From the IMG/VR virus record IMGVR_UViG_3300021378_000173, positions 1-23,122 of that record: a stretch of 23,122 bases of DNA. One strand, written 5' to 3'. The notes under the pieces are model-generated. The model saw nothing but the letters and a program-made list of their open reading frames with translations. It was not told where the DNA came from and ran no database searches. The stretch comes from a virus. Below, piece by piece: positions 6,871 to 14,353 of this stretch. The position numbers and the translations under genes were made by a program. Position 1 is the first letter of the stretch, and every line of letters begins with the position of its first letter.

Positions 6871-7078
6871 TTAAATCCTTTTGCATAATTACTCGGGCGA
6901 TCAGGGCCCCAGCAGCGGTAACGCCACTCAAAACAGCAAACACGTTCCGTGGGAGCTGTTCAAAGAACAGGGGTACTATGACTTCCGCTGCGGTAAACAG
7001 CGCAGAAATAATCAACAGCCTGACGCTCCAGGCTTTTCGCAATATCTGTTTCCAGTCGGGCGCTAGAGTGGGCTTCAT
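6863..7078 (-). CDS. Holin, two predicted transmembrane helices
   Basis: A 71-residue membrane protein placed directly before the endolysin. Residues about 20-39 (LLIISALFTAAEVIVPLF) and 45-64 (VFAVLSGVTAAGALIARVI) form two hydrophobic helices separated by a short turn (FEQLPRN), with basic residues before the first helix and at the end. The KAWSVRL start and the ARVIMQ end fit a small phage holin family I remember as DUF7940. Holins collect in the inner membrane and open it at a set time. With a SAR endolysin downstream, this one would be expected to act as a pinholin or as a classical holin that depolarises the membrane and frees the SAR enzyme. Topology is read from sequence; holin type is inferred. 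Confidence 0.8.
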   Translation of the reverse strand: MKPTLAPDWKQILRKAWSVRLLIISALFTAAEVIVPLFFEQLPRNVFAVLSGVTAAGALIARVIMQKDLNG

Positions 7079-7081
7079 ATA

Positions 7082-7261
7082 TTATGTGGCTGACGGGGGT
7101 ACAGGAGCTTCAACCGCGCCGTCTTCAGCAGGCATCTGGGCTTGTGCTTGTCTTTGGATATCCATAATCATACCCATCGAAACACGTGCAGGTAGTTCAC
7201 CAAGAGCAGTTAGAATCATGTTAATTTCTTCAGCGGACTTAAAAACAAGCTTGAATTCCAT
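7082..7261 (-). CDS. Small phage protein of unknown function (59 residues)
   Basis: A 59-residue frame with ATG at 7259-7261 and a clear GGAG ribosome-binding site nine bases upstream. It begins MEFKLVFKSAEEINMILTAL and continues GELPARVSMGMIMDIQRQAQ, then has an acidic, proline-rich tail ending PPSAT. The central pattern (a helix, a short LGELP turn, and a second helix ending in Q-rich sequence) is like small proteins found beside tail fibres and lysis genes in many phages, all of unknown function. The two-helix hairpin suggests an assembly partner or a small virion protein. The gene lies four bases before the holin start and after the fibre-associated gene at 7303. Confidence 0.65.
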   Translation of the reverse strand: MEFKLVFKSAEEINMILTALGELPARVSMGMIMDIQRQAQAQMPAEDGAVEAPVPPSAT

Positions 7262-7288
7262 TTAAATCTCCGATTGCAATATTGTGTA

Positions 7289-7297
7289 CTTATAACA
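7289..7297 (-). promoter_or_regulatory. Candidate extended -10 promoter before the lysis genes
   Basis: On the minus strand TGTTATAAG (TG-N-TATAAG, five of six bases of a sigma-70 -10 element plus the TG extension) lies in the 41-base gap before the 59-residue gene. There is no good -35 hexamer at the usual spacing. It could give the lysis genes their own transcript. Weak by itself. Confidence 0.3.
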
Positions 7298-7302
7298 AGC
7301 GC

Positions 7303-7629
7303 TTAGACTACAGGAGGTGCGGTCGGTGTTTCGCTTGGGCGCACCCAGGGCACACCGGATTCTTGGGTAGGATTTTTTAAAGCATTAATCTGAGCAGCAA
7401 GGTTAGCTTCGATCTCGTCTTTATCCACACCGTTAGCCCAGCACCAATCAAGGACTTCGGCCTGTGTTACATCAGCGTAAGGGATTGTTGGCGCACCTTC
7501 ACCAAAACCGCAAGTACCATATATCGAGGATGAGAACTCGCCGTCTGTGGCAATGCAACGCCAATGAGCCGTTTGGATAAGTCCGTCCGATGTACGGAAG
7601 TCTGTCTGTTCAATTTTCCAAGTAATCAT
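7303..7629 (-). CDS. Fibre-adjacent phage protein (108 residues, DUF7936-like)
   Basis: The sequence starts MITWKIEQTDFRTSDGLIQT, continues HWRCIATDGEFSSSIYGTCG, and has IPYADVTQAEVLDWCWANGV followed by DKDEIEANLAAQINALKNPT. The order beta-rich N-terminus, then a helix (VTQAEVLDW), then the EANLAAQI-KNP tail is a recognisable small phage family that I remember as DUF7936. Its members commonly sit right after tail-fibre genes, which suggests a fibre chaperone or a small virion part; this is inference. The ribosome-binding site AAGGA is formed by the last codons of the fibre gene. The C-terminus is proline-rich (PSETPTAPPVV). Confidence 0.7.
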   Translation of the reverse strand: MITWKIEQTDFRTSDGLIQTAHWRCIATDGEFSSSIYGTCGFGEGAPTIPYADVTQAEVLDWCWANGVDKDEIEANLAAQINALKNPTQESGVPWVRPSETPTAPPVV

Positions 7630-7630
7630 T

Positions 7631-10600
7631 TTAATTTCCTTTTGGAGTGCTAAGTTCGGCTTGTAGTGTGTCTACTTTAGCGGATAGTTCTTGAATGGCT
7701 TTAGCTAGAAACGGCACCATTTTCGAGTTATCCGTGCCCCAAGGTTTATCTATGGGTTGATTGTTATCTTCATCGCCTACGGTAACCACTTCTGGCAAAA
7801 TTTCATGTAACTCTTGAGCAACAAAACCATAATCGGTGTGGCCACCGTCTTTCCAATCAAATTGCCAGACCTGAATGTTTTTTATTTTTTCTAGAGCGTT
7901 TTCTGGTGAACTAAAATTTTCTTTTGCTCTTTTGTCAGATAGATTGCCATACGTTGTGCCTGAACCGTTAACCCCAATCCACCCCTTTTGTGAACCTTGC
8001 TTCCAAAACCTAAAGATGTCACCATCGTTGTTTCTGCTCAAACTCAAAATAGATGACGGAGTATTTACGGTGCCATAAGACTCAGCATCTTTTCTAAGTA
8101 CCCAACCATAATTGGTGTTACTGGCGCTGTCGCTGGTGGTACCAATTAAAAAATTACCTGCGCCGTTCCATCGGCCGAATTCGGTACCGCCCGAACCAAA
8201 ACTTGTACCAAAACTGTTCCCAGTACCATTAAACTGGATATACCCCATTGGAGTAGTGTCAATAACCTGTTGTATTTTATATGCTGATGTAGTCCAGTCA
8301 TTACCTGTCGAGGTTCTTTCTGATGTAAATTTTAGTTGACTGCTATTGGTAACATCGGTTATTAACCTAAACACATTGATTGAATTGCCCGCCGCTGTAC
8401 CAAGAGAACCACCGCGAATATCAAGTTTGTACGCCGGCGTAGTGTTATTAATACCGACGTTGCCTGAGGAGTCGATGCGCATCTTTTCAGAATCCGCAAC
8501 CAAAAAAGTGTGAACCGATGCGTTTATCTGTAGTGGGTATGTTGCCGTTATTGGGTCGTTGTAACTATCAATGCGGTTAGTACCGCTGATATTACGCAAG
8601 AACAGATTGCTTGTGCCTGCAACGTAAGCGCTGACAAGCGGTGAATAAACTGAACCACTTGCGCCTACCGTTAGCTGACCAGACAGGTTCATACCTCCTA
8701 CAACATCCAACTTTGCATTAGGCGCACTTGTTCCAATCCCGACGTTACTTGAACACTGCAAAACACCTGTCACGATGTTTAACGTCCCGTTGCCCTCAGT
8801 ACCATTCCCACCAGAAAAAAGAAGCCGTGTGTCAAAGTCAGTCGAGGTTGCGCCAGTGTGAACATCTAAAGCAGTGACAGCGGCAACGTTATCTGCGCGA
8901 CCCAGCTCAATCACAAGTGCCCCTGCCTGATCTTGCACATCGTACATAAGTGGGTTGCCAGCAATCGTAGAAGACTGCATCCCAAACGAGCCTCGAGTGA
9001 GCAGTGAACCAGTCAATATGCCGCCAGTTAATGGCAGTTTGGTGCTGTCAGCAACTGTGATGTTCGCAGACCCGTTAAACGAAACGCCGTTGATGGTACG
9101 AGCCGTCTGAAGCGTTGTAGCAGTTGTAGCATTACCAGTGACCGAAATGCCCCATGTACCGGAAGCATCGCCGCCAGTGCGAGTTGGGATATTAAGAGAC
9201 GCTCGCATTCCAGTTGCATTATTCTTTCTAATGTAATCATCACTAGAAGAATAGAACGTCGTATCAGTGGCACGATATACCACGCCATGCGACATATTGA
9301 AATATTGGGCGAACCCATACCGACGGTAGTCATCACCGGTTGCGTTTCGGGCAACAATCTTAGACCCTGTAGCCGCAGTTGTCGCGTCAACCGCCCATGT
9401 GGTGGCAGCAGAACCGTTAAAGTTAGCACCTGTTAAATAAGTTCCACGACTTAAAGTGTTCGGTGTTTGTGCAGAAATACCGATGTTTGCAGACCCGTTA
9501 AACGAAACCCCATTGATAGTACGAGCAGTTTGGAGCGTTGTGGCTGTAGCGGCGTTGCCTGTTGTGGACGAAGATGTAGTGGCGTTGCCGGATAAATTGC
9601 CGACAAATGTGGTAGCGTTGATGTTCCCATTAACCTCAAGCAAGTTAGCTGTCGGCGCTGTGGTGTCTGACTCGCCGTACCCGAGACGCATACCAGAAGC
9701 AACTGTCAAACGGCCATTTGTTGTCAACGCCATAGCGCCTTGGGCGTTTGTATGTGCTGAATCCCCCCACCAAAATCCACGAGTATTGGTATTACTCATC
9801 TGGAAGGACATGGCGTAGTCGTTTAAGCCGCCAAAAGTGTACGAGGTATTCATACCAATCGTGTATTCAGAGCTGTCCCATAACCTAATTTTGTCCCTAG
9901 TGCTAACGGCGGGGCCGTTAAGTAAGGTGTAGGTTAGAGCACCGGACATCGTGCCGCCAGTCAAAGGCAGAACACCGCTTAGTGTAGATGCGGTATGACT
10001 GTGGGAATCGTTTCCAACTGTTGCTGTGAGGGTGGCATTACCTAGGTTGGTAAACGTCGCTGACCCCGTTACGTCTCCAGAAAGCGTTAAAGTTGGATCT
10101 GATGTCGCAGTGGTGGCAATAGAAACGTTACCAGAACCATCAATTGTGGTGGATCCAGTAACCGCGCCGGCCAACGATATGGTTCTAGCTGTTGTCCATT
10201 TGTCAGCATTGCCTGCCCCGGCTTTTACCCAAGAGCCCCAAGTCCCACCTTCTTTTGATCTAAAAGACAGATAATTGTCTGACGTATACCTTGGTATCGC
10301 AAGCTGTAAAGCGTAACTTGCAATTGAGTACTCATTGCCTAGCCCTAATGTAAAGCCATAAAATTGCGGCGAGCCGGTACCGGGGCCATTGGTAGCACCT
10401 TGAACAAACCTGACACCAAAATTTGATATGGAGTTAAAGTCCGTCCATGTGGCATGACCGTCGCCCATATTATTGAACAGGCGATCCTCATCTGTAATTG
10501 TGTCAATACTATGATTGTGGCTATTGTCAACAACAGCGGCGGTTAATGTGACGTTTGCCGACCCGTTAATTGAAACTGATCCTTGAACATCGCCGTTTAA

Positions 10601-11389
10601 TGTTAGCGTTCTAGCTGTCGCCCATTGAGAGGCTGTTGTGGCGTTGCCTGTTGTACTTTGATTACCAGCCGTATTGACCCCGGGTAGGTTGATGTTCGCC
10701 GCGCCGTTAAAGCTAACACCGCCAATGGTACGTGCCGTCGCAAGTGCTGTTGCTGTTGCCGCGTTGCCTGTGATGCTTGCGCTCGCAGTGATATAGCCGC
10801 TAGGGTTGGTGCTGTTGTATGGTGTAAAGCCCAACCCGCTCGTTACTTGCGTCGAAGTGATCGTGCCAGTGTAGGTTGGTAGGTCAGCAGAAGCCAGCGC
10901 AGATCCAGCTGTAGCACGACCTTTTGCGTCCACCGTAATCTTGGCGTACGTGCCAGCGGTGACTCCTGAGTTCGCGAGTGTGGCGACACCAGTCACATTT
11001 GCTGATCCGTTAAAAGATCCGCTTGTGTAGGTCACGTCGCCGGTTAAGGCAATGGTGCGACCCGTCGTCAAGGTTGCAGAAGATCCCGAGGTGCTAATAC
11101 CCCAAGTCCCACTGGGGACAACTACTCCAGCCGAAGTTAAGCGACCCTGAGCATCCACCGAAAACACGGGGATAGAGTTGTTGCCACCGTAGCTACCAGC
11201 GACCACAGCCGTGTTAGCAAGCGCAAACGTACGATTGCCTGAAAGATTGCCGCCACCAGTCAACCCTACCCCAGCGCTGATGCTAACTGACTTCTCTGCC
11301 TTATCTGTGTTGAGGTTAGTGAAGTTGGCATCGACTTCAGCGCTCGTGAGCGCTGTGCCTTTACCTGATCTAGTGGTGATTACAGACAT
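7631..11389 (-). CDS. Long tail fibre with C-terminal S74 intramolecular chaperone domain
   Basis: A 1252-residue host-binding fibre. The N-terminus (MSVITTRSGKGTALTSAEVD) is the usual opening of fibres that attach to the virion. Residues about 40-840 carry many diverged copies of a module with TARTINGVSFNGSANI or TARTISLAG..., interspersed with T/G/N-rich beta segments (GNATTATTLQTA), as in triple-beta fibre shafts. The middle (about 320-400, 510-570) may be globular receptor-binding parts. The C-terminal 102 residues start SDKRAKENF at residue 1151 and include DYGFVAQELHEILPEVV. This is the Peptidase_S74 (endosialidase) chaperone, which folds the trimer and then cuts itself off just before the serine of SDKR. 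A final helix (FLAKAIQELSAKVDTLQAEL) is coiled coil. The ribosome-binding site is GGAG before ATG 11387-11389. Confidence 0.92.
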   Translation of the reverse strand: MSVITTRSGKGTALTSAEVDANFTNLNTDKAEKSVSISAGVGLTGGGNLSGNRTFALANTAVVAGSYGGNNSIPVFSVDAQGRLTSAGVVVPSGTWGISTSGSSATLTTGRTIALTGDVTYTSGSFNGSANVTGVATLANSGVTAGTYAKITVDAKGRATAGSALASADLPTYTGTITSTQVTSGLGFTPYNSTNPSGYITASASITGNAATATALATARTIGGVSFNGAANINLPGVNTAGNQSTTGNATTASQWATARTLTLNGDVQGSVSINGSANVTLTAAVVDNSHNHSIDTITDEDRLFNNMGDGHATWTDFNSISNFGVRFVQGATNGPGTGSPQFYGFTLGLGNEYSIASYALQLAIPRYTSDNYLSFRSKEGGTWGSWVKAGAGNADKWTTARTISLAGAVTGSTTIDGSGNVSIATTATSDPTLTLSGDVTGSATFTNLGNATLTATVGNDSHSHTASTLSGVLPLTGGTMSGALTYTLLNGPAVSTRDKIRLWDSSEYTIGMNTSYTFGGLNDYAMSFQMSNTNTRGFWWGDSAHTNAQGAMALTTNGRLTVASGMRLGYGESDTTAPTANLLEVNGNINATTFVGNLSGNATTSSSTTGNAATATTLQTARTINGVSFNGSANIGISAQTPNTLSRGTYLTGANFNGSAATTWAVDATTAATGSKIVARNATGDDYRRYGFAQYFNMSHGVVYRATDTTFYSSSDDYIRKNNATGMRASLNIPTRTGGDASGTWGISVTGNATTATTLQTARTINGVSFNGSANITVADSTKLPLTGGILTGSLLTRGSFGMQSSTIAGNPLMYDVQDQAGALVIELGRADNVAAVTALDVHTGATSTDFDTRLLFSGGNGTEGNGTLNIVTGVLQCSSNVGIGTSAPNAKLDVVGGMNLSGQLTVGASGSVYSPLVSAYVAGTSNLFLRNISGTNRIDSYNDPITATYPLQINASVHTFLVADSEKMRIDSSGNVGINNTTPAYKLDIRGGSLGTAAGNSINVFRLITDVTNSSQLKFTSERTSTGNDWTTSAYKIQQVIDTTPMGYIQFNGTGNSFGTSFGSGGTEFGRWNGAGNFLIGTTSDSASNTNYGWVLRKDAESYGTVNTPSSILSLSRNNDGDIFRFWKQGSQKGWIGVNGSGTTYGNLSDKRAKENFSSPENALEKIKNIQVWQFDWKDGGHTDYGFVAQELHEILPEVVTVGDEDNNQPIDKPWGTDNSKMVPFLAKAIQELSAKVDTLQAELSTPKGN
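9057..9552 (-). repeat. Near-identical module copies within the S74 fibre gene
   Basis: About 70 bases at 9061-9128 recur at 9484-9551, offset 423 bases (141 codons), with only scattered differences; both encode TARTINGVSFNGSANI. A third, more diverged copy lies near 10683-10755. Such copies allow fibre-domain gain or loss by recombination. Confidence 0.8.
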
Positions 11390-11401
11390 TGACTACTCCA
11401 A

Positions 11402-11839
11402 TCAGCTAACCGTGATTTGCCATGTAATGCTCATGGCGTCGTCTGCGCCCTTGTTAACAACTGCGAACACCGTGCGGCAAAGCATCGTACCGGCAGCAGC
11501 CGCGCTAAACACGCCAGCCTCAGTTACAGCGCCCGTGCCCGTGCCTGGGGGAAATGATGCCACGTAAGTAACCACCACACCCGACGAGCTATCCGAAGAC
11601 AAAGCAACACGACCAAGCTCTTGCCCAAGGGCAGTGTTAGCAGCAGCAGCGGCGATACTGCCAGCGCCGACAGCCATGTGGCTCATCTCACCAGGTGTGC
11701 CTACCATACGGGCAGCGATAAATTGCTTACCGACCGTCACAACGAGGTTTTTAATCTCGCGTTGATCTTTTACTGAACCATCTTTGTTGTATAAAGTAAT
11801 TGCCACATCACCAGTAACTTTAAGTTCGTCTTGAAACAT
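11402..11839 (-). CDS. Virion-associated beta-rich protein (145 residues)
   Basis: The sequence runs MFQDELKVTGDVAITLYNKD, then REIKNLVVTVGKQFIAARMV, then MSHMAVGAGSIAAAAANTAL, and ends FAVVNKGADDAMSITWQITV. The opening strand pair, the NLVV-VGK-FIA helix, the MA-G-G turn with Ala-rich loop and a C-terminal TWQI strand are common in a small protein found beside fibre genes in diverse phages, usually annotated only as a tail or structural protein. It may be a fibre collar or a capsid decoration protein. The ribosome-binding site AGGAG lies seven bases before ATG. It is flanked by the repeat protein upstream and the S74 fibre downstream, which supports a virion role. The exact role is unknown. 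Confidence 0.65.
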   Translation of the reverse strand: MFQDELKVTGDVAITLYNKDGSVKDQREIKNLVVTVGKQFIAARMVGTPGEMSHMAVGAGSIAAAAANTALGQELGRVALSSDSSSGVVVTYVASFPPGTGTGAVTEAGVFSAAAAGTMLCRTVFAVVNKGADDAMSITWQITVS

Positions 11840-11848
11840 TTCTAACTC

Positions 11849-13369
11849 CTAAAAAGATCGGGTAGCCCCGACGTAGTCTTCTGCAAAATACGATAGATCG
11901 CAGTACCCTTGTGACACGAGAGATCCCGTTTCCGTAACCAGTAGGGCGTCTTGTTTCAACAACTCTTGAATTTTCGTCTGTACATCGTTGAAAAACGCAA
12001 CGTTGTTAAAAGTTTTAATTGACTGGAAGGCGAGGCTGTCGCCAACACCCGTACTGTCGTCTACGGCGAAACCATCAGAAAAGTCACGCACATAGATCAA
12101 CAACCGGCCAACAATGTCAGTCATAACCGCACTGTCAGTAGCAAAATGCTTTTCTAACTGCTTGTCGACATCATCTGTTGCGTTTATTGCGTCTCGTGCT
12201 GACTTAGAAACCGTGAGATACGGACGGTCAGCAGACATCACCAGATCACTTAAGTTCTTACTTGTCGTGCGCGCAACGGCTAATCCAAGCGTAAACGCGT
12301 CAACCAGTAACTTTTCGACAGAGAACGTTTGGTTGTCCGCAAAAGCAAAATTATCAGTCAACGACTTATCGAGAACAAACGAGTGTTCTTCAGTCGCCTG
12401 CACAAGGTCGACCAATGCCTTCAGTAGCTCGTATACAGTGTTGTCCTGCGTTCCGAACGAGTGAGCCAAGCTTTTAGCTACTGTCAAGAACTGTTCATCT
12501 TGCGGTACTGAGCTGTCTCTCAACAGCCTGGACAAAGCAAACGCGGATGCATCCGCGAAATCAAAATCGTCACTTAAGGGCTTTTCGAAGACAAACGAAT
12601 GGGCTTCAGTCGCCTGCACAAGGTCGACCAGTGGCTTCAGTAGCTCGTATACGGTATTGTCCTGAGTGCCGAACAAGTTAGCCAAAGCCTTGGCCACAGA
12701 CAGCGCTTGGTCATCTTGAAGTTCTAAGTTGTCATCCAGCTGTTTAACCAAATCAAACGCGGATGCATCCTCAATGTTTTGCACATCCTCGCGTAGCTTG
12801 TTCATCGAGAACGCGTGCTGCTCCGCAGCGAATACAACGTTGGCAATACCCTTAACTACTTGGTAGACCAGTCCGTCTCCCGCGTCAAACGTATCGTTTA
12901 AGGCAAACCCGCTTTGCAGCAACTTGAACAGATGATTTTGGCTTGCGTCTTGGTTGTTAAACGCATCGGCTAGTGGGCGGGCAAACGCAATCGCGTGTAC
13001 ATCCGTAAACCCGTAGTTGTCTTGTATTGCTTTGGCAAACGCGTAGGCGAGCTGTTCCGTCGGGTTAACAGGATCGTTTAGCTCTTTGTTTGTTTGCTTG
13101 GTAACAAAGGTTGCTACTGGAACAGCATCATAAAATGGCTTAGCGAGCGTGAATCTCAAACCGTCCATCATCGTGACCGTTTCAAGCACAATTCGGAAGC
13201 GACCATTCGTGTCTAGTTCTGCACCAACCGACAACTGGACGTAGGCTATCGAAGCCGCGGGGATTAGCGCACTGACACCAGCAACGGGCGTAATAACTGC
13301 TACGCTTGCTCTTAGTTTGACCGTTGCAACACTTGCGGTCGAACTATTACCGGTGGCGCGCACGGCCAT
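11849..13369 (-). CDS. Repeat protein built from about twenty 18-20-residue units
   Basis: A 506-residue protein. The first 60 residues are beta-like (TVKLRASVAVITPVAG). From about residue 70 to 490 the sequence is a chain of units of the form F-x3-K-x-L-x-D-x-F-x3-D, for example FVFEKPLSDDFDFADASA, FLTVAKSLAHSFGTQDNT and VYELLKPLVDLVQATEAHS. Two four-unit blocks are almost the same with a 72-residue period. The C-terminus ends YFAEDYVGATRSF, a closing motif I associate with marine phage structural proteins. There is no enzyme motif and no membrane segment. The position between small virion proteins suggests a long, thin virion part such as a fibre or whisker. The fold (solenoid or helical bundle) cannot be decided from sequence. 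The start has a GAGGA ribosome-binding site six bases before ATG. Confidence 0.7.
   Translation of the reverse strand: MAVRATGNSSTASVATVKLRASVAVITPVAGVSALIPAASIAYVQLSVGAELDTNGRFRIVLETVTMMDGLRFTLAKPFYDAVPVATFVTKQTNKELNDPVNPTEQLAYAFAKAIQDNYGFTDVHAIAFARPLADAFNNQDASQNHLFKLLQSGFALNDTFDAGDGLVYQVVKGIANVVFAAEQHAFSMNKLREDVQNIEDASAFDLVKQLDDNLELQDDQALSVAKALANLFGTQDNTVYELLKPLVDLVQATEAHSFVFEKPLSDDFDFADASAFALSRLLRDSSVPQDEQFLTVAKSLAHSFGTQDNTVYELLKALVDLVQATEEHSFVLDKSLTDNFAFADNQTFSVEKLLVDAFTLGLAVARTTSKNLSDLVMSADRPYLTVSKSARDAINATDDVDKQLEKHFATDSAVMTDIVGRLLIYVRDFSDGFAVDDSTGVGDSLAFQSIKTFNNVAFFNDVQTKIQELLKQDALLVTETGSLVSQGYCDLSYFAEDYVGATRSF
12381..12704 (-). repeat. Near-identical 72-codon tandem duplication in the repeat gene
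   Basis: About 105 bases around 12381-12488 recur at 12597-12704, offset 216 bases, i.e. 72 codons or four 18-residue units. Stretches such as CAGTCGCCTGCACAAGGTCG are identical. The low divergence points to recent tandem duplication inside an older repeat array. Confidence 0.85.
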
Positions 13370-13702
13370 TTAGAAGTCCTCGCGAATCTTGAACTTCAGT
13401 AGGTCGTACACAGTCTGGGTCTGCCCATCAGAGAACGAGATCTCGATCTCCCCTTCGTAGTCGCCAGGTTCTCCTTGAAGCATCTCGGGGGCGCTCGCAG
13501 GGTAAAAAACACATTCACCACTAGCGCCGTTTGTAACGAAGCCGAGTACCGTGGCGGTCAAGTCCAATGCGCCAGCCGCACGAAATTTAAGACGCGGCGT
13601 GGCGCCAGTAATATTGATTGCTACGCCGGTCGTATCATCAGTAATCGTGCAAACCAAGGCTGGTCGAGTGTCGCCTTGTACCAATCGAATTTTTTCGGCC
13701 AT
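13370..13702 (-). CDS. Small beta-sandwich virion protein (110 residues), BppU N-terminal-like
   Basis: The sequence begins MAEKIRLVQGDTRPALVCTI, continues TDDTTGVAINITGATPRLKF, and closes with GDYEGEIEISFSDGQTQTVY and LLKFKIREDF. The pattern 'low-start, polar strand, INITGA, hydrophobic strand, then GDYEGEIEI' is like the N-terminal domain of phage baseplate upper proteins (BppU_N, PF10651), a beta sandwich used to attach fibres to the tail. Here the domain is alone. It is followed one base later by the long repeat protein, which would fit an attachment module for it. The ribosome-binding site is GAGGCG before ATG. Similarity is by pattern only. Confidence 0.55.
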   Translation of the reverse strand: MAEKIRLVQGDTRPALVCTITDDTTGVAINITGATPRLKFRAAGALDLTATVLGFVTNGASGECVFYPASAPEMLQGEPGDYEGEIEISFSDGQTQTVYDLLKFKIREDF

Positions 13703-14350
13703 TTAAATGCGCCTCATTTTGACGTGTCTGGATGCCCGGACGCTACCGTTGTTCGCGCGAGTGCGAGCTAGGTTCAGGCTGGCCTGATAAAGGCCGTTGC
13801 GAGCCACTGCTTGCTTCTCGTTGGAATAGGTCTTGCCCGGGGATAAAAGGATGCGGGTTAAAGCGCCGTGCGCAATAGTCTCGGCGTACTCTTCAAGAAA
13901 GATGTCGTCGAATGTTTGTGCCGCTCTTGTTGGCTTAAGCGCAACCCGCATGGTGATAGCCTGACGCGCTGTCTCTTCCGGAATCGGATAGAACGAGACT
14001 GTGCGTGGGTCTTTTTGAAGATAGAACCTGGGGTCGCCTCGGTTAACAAGGTAGCCTGAGTTTCTGTTGTATACGGAAGGGGTCTTGATTTCGTCCGGCG
14101 TTTCGCCATCCAGCTCCTGGCCCTGGTACCAAACCTTCATGATCTTGGTCACGAGGTGATCGCGGGGTGGCTCTAGGTCGTAGTCCTGGATATTGGCGAT
14201 CGCTGTGATTGGGTCGTGATCCTGCTGCAACACAAGCGACTTCTCTGCGAAATCAATAATTGTGCTGCGGATAGCGAGATCCATCGTTGGTTCTGGGCAC
14301 CCGATTACCTCCGCGGCAATCCAGGGATAAAAGTCTTCTATCGCTGCCAT
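13703..14350 (-). CDS. Head-tail connector / tail adaptor protein (215 residues)
   Basis: The sequence starts MAAIEDFYPWIAAEVIGCPE and continues PTMDLAIRSTIIDFAEKSLV, a helical opening, followed by beta strands (ITAIANIQDYDLEPPRDHLV) and YLQKDPRTVSFYPIPEE. It ends in a basic helix (SVRASRHVKMRRI). This order, of a first helix pair, a central 'DYDLEPP' strand, a 'P-P-E' segment and a C-terminal helix, is that of connector proteins placed after the capsid gene in many phages. It directly follows the DUF6682-like adaptor gene with a three-base gap, and probably forms a second ring at the portal exit to bind the tail. The call rests on position and general pattern. Confidence 0.65.
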   Translation of the reverse strand: MAAIEDFYPWIAAEVIGCPEPTMDLAIRSTIIDFAEKSLVLQQDHDPITAIANIQDYDLEPPRDHLVTKIMKVWYQGQELDGETPDEIKTPSVYNRNSGYLVNRGDPRFYLQKDPRTVSFYPIPEETARQAITMRVALKPTRAAQTFDDIFLEEYAETIAHGALTRILLSPGKTYSNEKQAVARNGLYQASLNLARTRANNGSVRASRHVKMRRI

Positions 14351-14353
14351 TTG

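Noticed and set aside
9028-9702. Minus-strand frames of 133 and 83 codons inside the S74 fibre
   Set aside because: Shadow frames over the repeated module; they have no separate ribosome-binding site or sensible composition.
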